DNA of 64,000 bases. Origin: Holtermannia corniformis. Lineage: Eukaryota; Basidiomycota; Tremellomycetes; Holtermanniales. Every line of letters begins with the position of its first letter. The first letter of the stretch is position 1. The position numbers and the translations under genes are program-made. The stretch lies in NCBI GenBank assembly GCA_001599935.1, contig BCIJ01000040.1:65171-129170 (forward strand), in the 5' to 3' direction. This document shows positions 46,142-55,158 of the stretch, piece by piece. The notes under the pieces are model-generated. The model saw only the letters and a list, made by a program, of their open reading frames with translations, ran no database searches and was not told the origin of the DNA.

Positions 46142-48389
46142 ATGGCCATGCACCGGTTCGCACCTGCACGCGTCGGTTCGCAGTACCACATTGTTCAAGT
46201 ACGAGCGTATGCCGCCCGCACAGGATCCCACAGGCAGCAGCGCAGTCTGGACCAGCCGTTCTCTGCCAACAGTCCAAAGGAGGTATGTTTGTGCGTGCGT
46301 ACGTGGCTGCACAGTGCTGATCGAGTCAGCTCTTGAGCCACCTCTCGCAGTTTATTGTCGGCCAGGAGCGAGCTAAACGGATCCTCTCGGTAGCGTGAGT
46401 AGACGTGTGCATCTGCGCGGCGTAACATGCTGATCGAACAGAGTGTTCAACCACTACTCGCGCATCCAGCACCGACTTGGGCCGCCACCACCCCCACCGC
46501 CACCTACAATCGTCACTAACCCGCCCGAGCACGTCGAACCAGACCCAACGATCATCCACACTGTCGATCAACTCGATCGCCAACTGCTGACAGACTTTCC
46601 GGGCCAAACGAGGGGCAACGACTGGAGTCAGTCCATCCGAGACCGAACGAGCTCGCTGACGATAGCAGCGTCAAAGCCAGAAGCCTTTTTCGATCGCACA
46701 ATCCCTAGCCCGCCGCCAAGTCTTCTAGGCCGCGTCCTGAAACCGCAATATCTAGGCTCGCTCCGGCCCATCCCCGAGCCCGACATCGCACCACCATCTC
46801 CGACATCCACACCACCATCGAGAAGAAAGGAGGATCCCGAGTTTGACAGCGTCGAGATCGAGAAGAGCAACGTGCTCATGATGTCCGTTGCGCTTCATCG
46901 ACAGAGGGTGAATGCTGACGAGCGCGCAGAGGTCCCACGGGCACAGGCAAGACGCTGTTGGCAAAGACGCTGGCCAAGATCCTAGACGTCCCGTTTGCGT
47001 GAGTGCACTTTTTCGATATCCGCCTGGGCTAACAGTGCCGCAGCTCGTGTGATGCCACGTCGTATACTCAAGCTGGATGTACGTGCTTGGTCACGACACC
47101 GAGCCATGGCTGACAGTGTCAGATATCGGCGACGATGTCGAGAATTCCGTGTTGAGGCTGCTCCAAGCTGCAGACTATGATGTTGACCGCACCGAGTGTG
47201 TAGAGGGAAACGACCTGTCGACGCTGACACGGCGCAGAGTCGGGATCATCCATATCGACGAGGCGGACAAGTTGGCGCGCAGAGGCGGTGGCGACGGAGG
47301 CGGCTGGGGCGGCCGAGACGTCGGCGGCGAAGGCGTGCAACAGGGTATCCTACGTCCTTCTCCCTGCGTGTATCGTCGCTAACCTCGCCTCAGCTTTGCT
47401 TCGACTCATGGAGGGCACAACCCTTTCTCTAACGGCCAAACCGCCCCCAGTCGTCTCGTCCGCGACCGCGTCCTCGGCAGCTGCAGAATACAACCCCAAC
47501 GATCCCATGTCGCGCGGGTTCGGCGCAAAGAAGAGCGTCACGGACGGTCTGCCGAGTCATTCCGGTGGCGGTGGAGGTAGTAGTAGTGCGTTTGAGCCGC
47601 AGCGGCAGCTGGGCGCTGACGCGTACAGACCCAAAGGGCGAAACGTTCATTGTCGATACATCGAATATCCTCTTTATTCTTTCCGGTGCATTCGTGGGAC
47701 TTGACAAGATCATCAACGCGCGGATAGGGCGTGGTGTCAGTTACGTGGTTGGCGACGCATCCAGCTCACACAGCACAGTCCATGGGCTTTGGCGCCGAGC
47801 TCCCAACTCGCGCATACAACCAACTCTCCTCGGCCCAACCCAGTCCCATCCCCCAATCCATCTCAAACCTCACAACGACCGATCTACACACCTACGGCCT
47901 CATTCCCGAATTCGTCGGGCGCCTACCGATCCTCTCTCCGCTTGAACCATTGACAATTGATGATCTGGTACGGATCTTGACAGAGCCCCGATCGGCTCTG
48001 ATCAAGCAGTACCGCGCCTTGTTTGATCGGTTCGGGTGCGAGCTACGGTTCTCGCAGAGCGCGTTACGGGCGATCGCCCAAGTCGGGCTAGAGCGTGGCG
48101 GCGGCGCAAGAGGTCTCCGAGGCGTCTTGGAGGATATCCTGCTCGATCCCATGTTTGAAGTCCCAGCATCTGTGAGTTCCGCGTCCACAGACGATCGACA
48201 CTGACGCACGCCCAGTCCGTCCGCTACGCACTCGTCACGGCCGCCGTTGCGCGCAAACAGGAATCAGCGCTGTACTACTCGCGCGGGCAAAAGACGGCGT
48301 TCTTACAGGCGCTGGACGATGACGACTGGCAGCCTGCCGTCGTGGCAGAGCAAGACGAGGAACCCCAGCGCATGCGAGCTAGCGGCTAA
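46142..48389 (+). CDS. MCX1: Mitochondrial ClpX-type AAA+ unfoldase
   Basis: ClpX/Mcx1 unfolds proteins in the mitochondrial matrix; in yeasts that lack ClpP it also acts in heme synthesis. The start [20 protein letters not shown] is Arg-rich without acidic residues, as a mitochondrial presequence should be. [20 protein letters not shown] and VFNHYSRI follow, as in ClpX. A Pro-rich insertion of about 110-150 residues precedes the P-loop [16 protein letters not shown]. Then come TSYTQAGYIGDDVEN, Walker [45 protein letters not shown] and the C-domain [20 protein letters not shown] see no four-Cys zinc-binding domain at the N-terminus, which is also missing in other fungal Mcx1. About seven introns are present. 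Confidence 0.9.
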
Positions 48390-48873
48390 ACGACGCATTG
48401 ATGATAGGGCGGGTTGTACAGTATCCTGAGCATGCATCGTTGTACTCTTGCCGCTTCTCACCTTGCCATTGCAAGCGGTGGCAGGAAAGGACGGGGCTGA
48501 AAGCCATCCCGTGCTGCATGACAGTACGGCGAGCTGCTCTAGATCTCGCCGACAGACTAGCATTCATCGTATCACGCGTACGGCTTTGGCCTTTCTGTAC
48601 AGATAAGGCCTTGTGGACTCCTTCATCTGCTCTCAGAATGCAATTAGCTCGTCTCCCTTCTGGTGGCCCGTCTCGTTTCCCCGCCTCAATGCTGATGCGT
48701 GAGCCTTTGCGGTGCGGACAGGATAAAGCAAGTACACGCAATTTGCAGGCTGAAAGGTAGTACCGCAGGCCTTCGATGAGATGCGCTGATTAGAAATGAC
48801 TGAGGTAGCATCGACTGGAACTGGACTAGGCATACCGGGTCAGGCAGGTACTGGTCCGATCAGGTTGTGTATA
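48390..48873. other. Intergenic region, no gene seen
   Basis: The 484 bp after the ClpX stop have short frames on both strands without resemblance to any family. The neighbours end towards each other here, so it holds only 3' ends. Confidence 0.4.
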
Positions 48874-49390
48874 CTACTGGCGGTCCACGATGCTCAAGCT
48901 CTTCAGGCACACCTTCTTGAGCTCCTCGCCTTCAAGCTTGCCTGTTTCATAGCCCAGGGACGTCCATTTGCGCGAGTCTTTTGACAGCCATTCACGGAAT
49001 TTACTCTTCTCGACGTCCTGACTCGGGATCTCATCGGTCTTCCCATTCCAGACTTCAAGATCGGTGAACGGCCCGATCAGCTCACCATAATCATCAACCG
49101 TACTCTCAACATAGCAGAACCTGAAATGCGAGTCGTCTGTTGGTAGATACTTCCAGTCTCTTAGGTGAGTAGACGTATCTTCGTGCGAGGAGCTGATGCG
49201 TCCAACTTGAGAGGATCTGCCCAGGCTGTGCCTTCGTGTCGTGAAAGGAGCTCTTTGTTACAAAGGGATGGTCGCGCATGATCGCGAAGCACGTAAGCGC
49301 TGTCAGGGGTGCCGCCGCGCTTTCTAGGAATGTACCGTGGCCACGGCATGCTGTAGTGAATTTGTCGAATCCGCTGCAAGGGTGAACAAG
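48874..49390 (-). pseudogene. Orphan coding sequence with an apparent frameshift
   Basis: Two minus-strand segments read as protein. The first (about 49,389-49,166) has FDKFTTACRGHGTFLESAAA, MRDHPFVTKSSFHDTKAQ and LSSWTHQLLARRYVYSPK. The second (about 49,165-48,874) has DWKYLPTDDSHFRFCYVEST, GPFTDLEVWNGK and ends LKSLSIVDRQ before the stop. The frames differ by one base at about 49,160-49,167, and no intron of workable length fits. A 3' splice site (cccttgcag) at about 49,381 suggests an upstream exon, not found. The composition (W, D, Y, F-rich) is protein-like. It adjoins the transposon nest, so decay is plausible. The family is unknown. Confidence 0.45.
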
Positions 49391-49737
49391 GCCTCTGCTA
49401 CGCGCAACTTGAGTTTTGTCAGTGTTGTGACCAGACTAGGCGTCGCTCGTCAAGATTCATCATGCGATCAGTCACATCCCGACCATTCTTTGGGATAGAC
49501 ACTAATTGCTATGCAAGGGACTGTTCGCAATATGGCTACTCGCAATACGTGGTCCGAACCTAGCCGCTCATGTCGGCTACCTCACAACGCCGCCCACTTT
49601 CCCAATCTTGGGTTTCGCATCGTTGCCTAATGTCCTCAGGCTTCAGATGACCCGGCAAGTTGCAGACGTATTCAGAATCTGGGCTTTTGACCTCTTTGAT
49701 GTCAGTTTCTTGCGTTTGTTGGTGGGTGATCACATGG
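49391..49737. other. Gap before the transposon nest
   Basis: Nothing secure lies here. A possible first exon of the broken minus-strand gene starts at ATG 49463. A minus frame 49560-49829 runs into the copia LTR and is not credible as a gene. Confidence 0.35.
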
Positions 49738-50030
49738 TGTTGGAATACGCCACTCAGCCAGCCATCCCTTCGGCAAGCCGGCACGACGCCGCATCCGGCG
49801 AACACTACATCCGGCGAGGATGTAGCCAAGACACGTCTGCCGCGGCGAGGATGTAGTCAAGGCGCCGAGGAACACTACATCCGGCGAGACAGTCAGGATG
49901 GCGTGCTAGACATCAGAGCCGTAGGCGAAGCCTACAAAGTAGAGCCGTAGCGAGCGAGATGCATCACGGTTCTTCCCCAATCTAACAGATTAAGAGTCTG
50001 TTCTCTACCGAGTTAGCAAGCATCAAGAGA
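49738..50030 (+). repeat. Copia 5' LTR (3' edge approximate)
   Basis: The LTR starts at tgttggaata. It contains the inverted repeat ctacatcc-ggcga-ggatgtag near 49803-49823 and a second, similar block (gaggatgtagtcaagg ... aacactacatccggcgaga) near 49845-49890. The LTR end and primer-binding site are not certain because the other LTR is outside the window. Confidence 0.5.
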
Positions 50031-50064
50031 AGCACCGTCAACCAAGAGTCATCGTCAATCAATC

Positions 50065-51194
50065 ATGTCCGACAACACGGGCACAGCCAAGGGTGTGGGA
50101 AGTACCTTTATCTCAAAGATACCCGTCCTCACTGGCATTGACAACTACTCTGCATGGCGCAGCGCCGTGCTAGCGTACCTCCGCTCCGAGCAAGCCGACG
50201 GTGTCGTGCTTGGGCTCGTGCAAAGGCCAGGGATCCCGCCAAGGCTCTTTGGAATCGAGCCAGGTGACGCGGCGGCGAACGAAAGCCTCAGGCTTGCCTT
50301 CGCGCGCGCGACGTCCATCATTCCGGCTGGCCTCAACGACGCCGAGTCGAAGGAATTCCGGGAATTCAACCGCCAAGAAGCCAAGGGCGCCGTCATCCTA
50401 CTCACCATCGCCGAATACCTTCGAACCGACGTCGAAGACTTGGCCAGCACCCGGGAGCAGTGGGAGTATCTTGAGAAGATTCACCCGATTGGCACCGACA
50501 ACGTCCGAAACAAGATCAAACGTCAGCTGGCAACTTTGGTCTTGACATCGACGGCACCCACCGATATGCGATCTCATATCATCCGATTCAACGGCTTGAT
50601 CTCGCAGGCGAAGGCGGCCGGACTCGACTCGATCCTTGAGGTCGGCACCCGCGTGCAGACCTTCGTCGACACGCTCGGCGCCGAGTTTACGCTTTGGAAG
50701 CAGAACTTCAAGCAGGAGAGGCGTTTGGAGGCGGAGGGACAGTGGGTGGCGACCATGAACAAGCTCTGGAACGAGGAGATCATCGCGAGGGAGACGGCGA
50801 GGCAAGAAGTGGCTATGTTCGTCAGCAAGCCTAAAGGGGCGCGAAAGGATCGCCGCGACGACGATAGGGGACGTACCTCAAGACCCGCCAACGCCGCCAA
50901 CGACAAGGACTCCGTCAAGAAGGACGCAAGATCGCGAGGAAGCCGAGGGAGAGGCCGACCGGGACGAGGGAGTCGAGGCGAGGGCAGGGACGACGGCTGC
51001 TACAACTGCGGTAAAGCTGGGCATTACGCGCGAGATTGTAGGCAGCCGAAGAGGGAGAAGGAAAGGGGAGAAGACGCCAAGCTCCTGAGCTACGATTCAG
51101 CCGACTCGATCAACGAGTACGCGCAGATGGCAAGAAGGACCGACGTACCACCCTCCGCTCAACACCCTTCCCTTCCCACCGACACCTGGCTCAC
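50065..51194 (+). CDS. Copia Gag, truncated at the protease junction
   Basis: The frame starts MSDNTGTAKGVGSTFISKIP and carries the copia Gag hallmarks: LTGIDNYSAWRSAVLAYL at the N-terminus, a UBN2-type middle (EYLRTDVEDLASTREQWEYL), a basic Arg/Gly-rich stretch, and one CCHC knuckle CYNCGKAGHYARDC. The element's own sequence stops after PTDTWL. The open frame runs on to 51270 only because it enters the inserted gypsy LTR (TVRDLSRRDSIREPEATIER). The protease Asp-Ser/Thr-Gly motif has been separated from Gag by the insertion, so no functional polyprotein can be made from this copy. Confidence 0.85.
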
Positions 51195-51369
51195 TGTGAG
51201 GGACCTGTCTAGGAGAGACAGTATCCGCGAGCCGGAGGCGACGATCGAACGGGTCGGCGCCGAGGGGTGAAGCTCCAAGGATCGCTGAGGCGAAAGGCGA
51301 GGTTTCGCAGAGCGTATTGGGGTTTTCACGTATGATATTCAGACTATGGAAGAAACTACCTACAACACG
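51195..51369 (-). repeat. Gypsy 3' LTR, outer fragment
   Basis: This 175-bp piece matches 63748-63922 base for base by eye. It opens tgtgagggacc on the plus strand and contains atattcagactat (51335-51347), the LTR copy of the self-priming sequence. Confidence 0.9.
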
Positions 51370-51771
51370 TCACATGCTCTCGGCAAGCGCGGGCGGGCGG
51401 GAGCACGGACGACGGAACGACGGACACGGACGACGGACTGGAAGACGACGGGTCGGCGGAGCTGGAACGGGTTGTGGACGACCATGGAAACTGAGAGTTG
51501 TTGCCAGGCAACTGGCCACGTGACCAAAGGCTCCGACGCACGTGTATATTAATCGACCGGCCAATCAAGCGTACAGCGGGAGGTCGACTCGTCAATACAT
51601 TCACTTATACACATTGGCTATCAGTCTAACGGGTTCTCAGTCCAAACGCGGTACAATCAACAGGGTGTGTAAACGAGTATGCCAGTGGGAAAGTCCAGTC
51701 GAGAGAAAGTTTGAAGACGCGCATGGTGACGTTGCGCGCGAGAAAGAGGGCCTTGAGGGGTGGGCAGAGGG

Positions 51772-51921
51772 TTCTTGCTGCTGTCGCTGCTGTGGATGCT
51801 GTCGAGCAGTGGGAGAAGGACGAGCTGAGGTGTCGCCACTCAGCCAAAGGGTTCGGCGTCTGCGGCGTTTCACTAACCCCAAGTACCAGCCGCGGCTTCG
51901 TTCCTCACCCGCACCAAGTCA
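51772..51921 (+). repeat. 150-bp direct repeat, internal copy
   Basis: It is identical by eye to 56818-56967. It lies downstream of the recombinase gene in the element's own orientation, where the A2 repeat of a PAT-type element would be. Confidence 0.9.
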
Positions 51922-52102
51922 CTTGGTGCTGCGTGTCCTGGCAGACGGGTCAGCGGAGCTGAAACGGGTTGTGGGCTCGACCGGAGGCCGGGTCACATGC
52001 TCTCGGCAAGCGCCCCGCAGGCGAGCTACGACGAGCTAAGGCGAAGCCGTGTTGCCGAGAGCACGAGGAACGACCCCCCGGGCGAGGAGGACGGGAGAAA
52101 AC

Positions 52103-53383
52103 TTACCGTTGGTGTTGCGCCATTAGGCCTGGCAGATTTCTCACATACGCGTGCACTGCGTCAGATCGCCAGCGGCCGAGCAACTTGACCGTCTCAGCTG
52201 ATGTGCCGCGGGAGAGGTATTCGTTGCAGCCGCCAATCCTGAACGAGTGACCGGTAAGCGCCTGGTTGCCACCTCGCAGCAGCGCATCGTTGACGATTGC
52301 CATGAAGGCCTTCCTGGTCAAGGCGACCTTCGTGTCGTGGCACTCGTACGTGAAGAGATGTTCATTGGCACCTGGATCGTTCTTCGCCAAGTGCCAACGG
52401 ATGGCGTGCACGGGATCAGCGATTGGCTGGTTGGCAGCGGCGAAGTGGGCGCCTTTCCGCCCCGTCGTCTTCGTCCATGGCAAACGGATTGCGAAGGCGA
52501 TGTCATTCTGGCTATCGAGGAATTGCTTCGCGTCGCCGGCGGTCGGGAAGCGCGATCCGCGGAAATCTTTGGCGGTGTCTGGCAGCAGCTCGCCAAGCCT
52601 GCACATTCCCCAGAAGGCAGTCGTTGCGCAAGCCCATACTGCGGCGTGCATCGGCACTGTGGTCGGGTGTAGGTGGGCGCGTAGAGCCTGCAGCAGTGCA
52701 ACGGTCATCGGTGGTCGTGGTGCTTTTGATCGTTGTGAGGCCGTTCGGGCTCCCCGTAGCGCCAGCGTCAAGGCGGCCGAGTCTCCGGTCCAGTCGAGCC
52801 CTTGGACAATATGCCATCGTTTGACCGCGGAGACATATTGCCCGATCGTTTGGCCGGCGACGAGTGGTAGCAGGTGGAGGACGAATGCCAGCATGAGGTC
52901 GGGCGAAGCGGGAAAGGTTTGCTTGTCCGAGAGGCCAGCGTGTTGCGCGAAATCGACGAAGCGCTTTATGCCAGTACCCATGGAGGCGCGAGTCGATTTT
53001 GCCAGGCCTTCCGCTAGGAGGTCCCGCAAGGCGTGTTCGTTGAGGAGGTTGGGAGGAAGGTTGTCGCCGTTTGCGTCGCGACGCGGTGCTTGTGGCACAC
53101 CGGAGGCCCAGTGTGTGAGTCGGAGATGAGCCGGCACACGGGTTGGTCTTTGGGGAGCGGCTCGGACGACAAGATCCGAAAGCCGAGTAGACGGAGGCGC
53201 GCAGGTGTGATCCCTAGCGGTGGCCGGTTGGATTGCCCTGCAGAAATCCAAAGCGGCCACCGTCGTCGGGCCCACGCGTTCCCGTCTGGTCGGTGTCCCC
53301 GCCGCTGGGCGACCGTCACTCATCTTGTTGACGGAGGTATGGGAGCAGGGCGGATGCCAGGGGGACGGGTGGCAGTGGATCAA
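52103..53383 (-). CDS. Tyrosine recombinase of the YR retrotransposon
   Basis: The 426-codon frame starts MIHCHPSPWHPPCSHTS. The N-terminal SAM-like region (LLAEGLAKSTRASMGTGIKR, MLAFVLHLLPLVAGQTIGQY) is followed by the catalytic domain. The tetrad residues are visible: Arg in FWGMCRLGELLP, His and Arg in TGHSFRIGG, and Tyr in VHAYVR near the C-terminus (GRWRSDAVHAYVR). The frame is intact and ends MAQHQR. It overlaps the end of the RT/RNase H gene by 68 bp in another frame. Such enzymes integrate a circular DNA intermediate by recombination rather than cut-and-join. Confidence 0.88.
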   Translation of the reverse strand: MIHCHPSPWHPPCSHTSVNKMSDGRPAAGTPTRRERVGPTTVAALDFCRAIQPATARDHTCAPPSTRLSDLVVRAAPQRPTRVPAHLRLTHWASGVPQAPRRDANGDNLPPNLLNEHALRDLLAEGLAKSTRASMGTGIKRFVDFAQHAGLSDKQTFPASPDLMLAFVLHLLPLVAGQTIGQYVSAVKRWHIVQGLDWTGDSAALTLALRGARTASQRSKAPRPPMTVALLQALRAHLHPTTVPMHAAVWACATTAFWGMCRLGELLPDTAKDFRGSRFPTAGDAKQFLDSQNDIAFAIRLPWTKTTGRKGAHFAAANQPIADPVHAIRWHLAKNDPGANEHLFTYECHDTKVALTRKAFMAIVNDALLRGGNQALTGHSFRIGGCNEYLSRGTSAETVKLLGRWRSDAVHAYVRNLPGLMAQHQR

Positions 53384-55158
53384 GTCCGGCGCGGATGCCT
53401 CGAGATAGGTTATCCGCAGGATTCTCTTCGGACGTTATGTAGACGACGTTCAGTGCGATACCGTTGTTGTGGCACCTCTCGAGCGTTCGCCGGATCGCGA
53501 GGTTGGTTGCTTCGTTCCGGGATCTTTGGCGTTCGAACGCTTGCAAAGAGCCCATGTTGTCCGAGTGTATCGTGACGTTGGCATGCCGGACACCGGCCGT
53601 TGTCAGACTCGCGATGGCGAGCTCGATCGCGACTGCTTCTGCCCAGCCGATGTCGAAACCCTTTGGCCGGGTGCGCGCCCAGCGCCACCAGCTGCCTCGA
53701 TCATCGATCCGCACGCCCACGCCAAAGGACGTCGAAGCGTCGACGGAGATTGCGGATCGCAAGTGAGCGTGCGGCCCTGCCAACTTCAACGGTGGGACAG
53801 ATTGAATGGCGACCGACCACCAACGGGCGTCGTCGACGAGAGACTTGGCGGGAAAGCGAGTCACGAAGTCGTCCTTGAACCCGGTGAGGAAGTGCATGAA
53901 GGGTGGCAAACGTGTCCGTGACGTAGGGATCGCGAGCGAGTAGTGGTTGAGCGTACCAATGAGCGATTCGAGCTCCTTTCGCCCGTGCCGACCATGGACC
54001 AGGAAAGGCGTCACGCGCGAGAGAATTTTCTCCTTTTTATCCTGAGGGATCGAGACCGATCGCGTTTCGAGGCACCACTGCAACCCGAGATAACGGAACG
54101 AGGTGGCGAAGTCTGATACCTTTTCGAGCGAGTAAGGTACGCCCAAGTCTCGCCATAGGTGGAGCACGGCTTCCAGCGAAGTCGGGTCGCGGCGATCGCG
54201 GATCATCACGAAGTCGTCGACCCACTTTGTGATGCGGGTATCGGGGAAGCGCGTCTGCATGACGAGCACGAGGGCGTCCGCGATCCGGCCCCAGACGCCG
54301 GGTGCGGAACTGCAGCCGAAAGCAAGACGAGTATCGATCGCGAACGAGTCCTCGTCTAGCCGCTACGAGAGGGTCAGATTGGGCTGACATGGGAAAGCGT
54401 GGTTTACACGTACGACGACGGCACCAGGCCACTGGGAAACGTGGAGAGGAACGAGACGAAACGCATCTTGGACGTCGAGCACGGCGGCGTGGGAGCCGGG
54501 CTTGGCGTTGAGTACCTGGTGGGGTTAGCGGGGTTTGGAGTAACAAACGCGCCGCGACGATGGGGGTTTAGGGCAAGGCCCGGAGGAGACGAGCCTAGCG
54601 AGGCTAATATTTGTGCAAGCACGAGCCGTGAGGCTTTCGTGGCCGCCGTGGGGGCGGCCTGACGGGTAGCCATGCGAGGCATGCTGCCGAGCCATGGGCG
54701 GCGGCGACGTATGAGTAGGGAAGAGGAAACTCACCATCGCGGACATGTCCTTGAACCCTCCCCAGCTCGTCGGAAACTCGTCTGTGGCCACTTGACTATT
54801 GATAGAGAGAGCCGTTGAGCTTGCTGAACGGGGATAGGAGAAGTCCTGGATGAGACGGTGTCTGTTCCCGGATTTTGGCACCAGGCCGAGAGGTGACGTA
54901 TGGAACGGGCCCAGCCGGTCGTACACGTCTTGGAAAGTAAAAGGGCCGAGGTAGCGACCGGCTAGGAATTCGCTGCGCAGCAGCGGCGCGAGGGCGTCCG
55001 GCGCATCTCGGGCGGATCGGTGGTTGGCGGGAACGAATGTATTCTGAATGAGTGGAAGGCCGATTTTTGCACCATCGGCTATGGTGTCCGGGACATCTTG
55101 GAAACGCCCCGGGTGCGCGGCAAGTAGCTCTTGCCAGCGCGCCGCCCGTAAGGGCGAC
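53316..55158 (-). CDS. Reverse transcriptase / RNase H of the YR retrotransposon, with two introns
   Basis: The protein starts in a frame open from 55745 and overlapping Gag; the start codon is unclear. RT fingers read GLVPKSGNRHRLIQDFSYPR and SINSQV. The palm Asp is in AVLDVQDAFRLVPL and the catalytic motif in WVDDFVM. RNase H shows AISVDASTSFGVGV, AEAVAIELAIAS, IHSDNMGSLQAF and NPADNLSRG, the four acidic sites. The RT frame is continuous only if two introns are removed, 54734-54516 (219 bp, gtgagt...ccaccag) and 54413-54363 (51 bp, gtacgt...ctcgtag). Both have good consensus and restore VLNAKPGSHAAVLDV and RLDEDSFAIDTRLAFG. Confidence 0.8.

Larger units (their letters stand above)
49738..51194 (+). 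mobile_element. Ty1/copia retrotransposon, 5' part, interrupted
   Basis: The element begins with tgttggaata at 49738, the classical start of Ty1/copia LTRs. The LTR and leader are followed by Gag at 50065. The sequence is cut at 51194, just after PTDTWL, where the LTR of a gypsy element starts; the copia protease motif would be expected next. The rest of the element is not in the window and should lie beyond position 64000. Confidence 0.8.

Noticed and set aside
49560..49829. 89-codon minus frame next to the copia LTR
   Set aside because: It crosses the LTR boundary at 49738 and has no family resemblance.
52266..53129. 287-codon plus-strand open frame
   Set aside because: It lies antisense to the tyrosine recombinase, has no domain resemblance, and the minus frame has the full catalytic tetrad.
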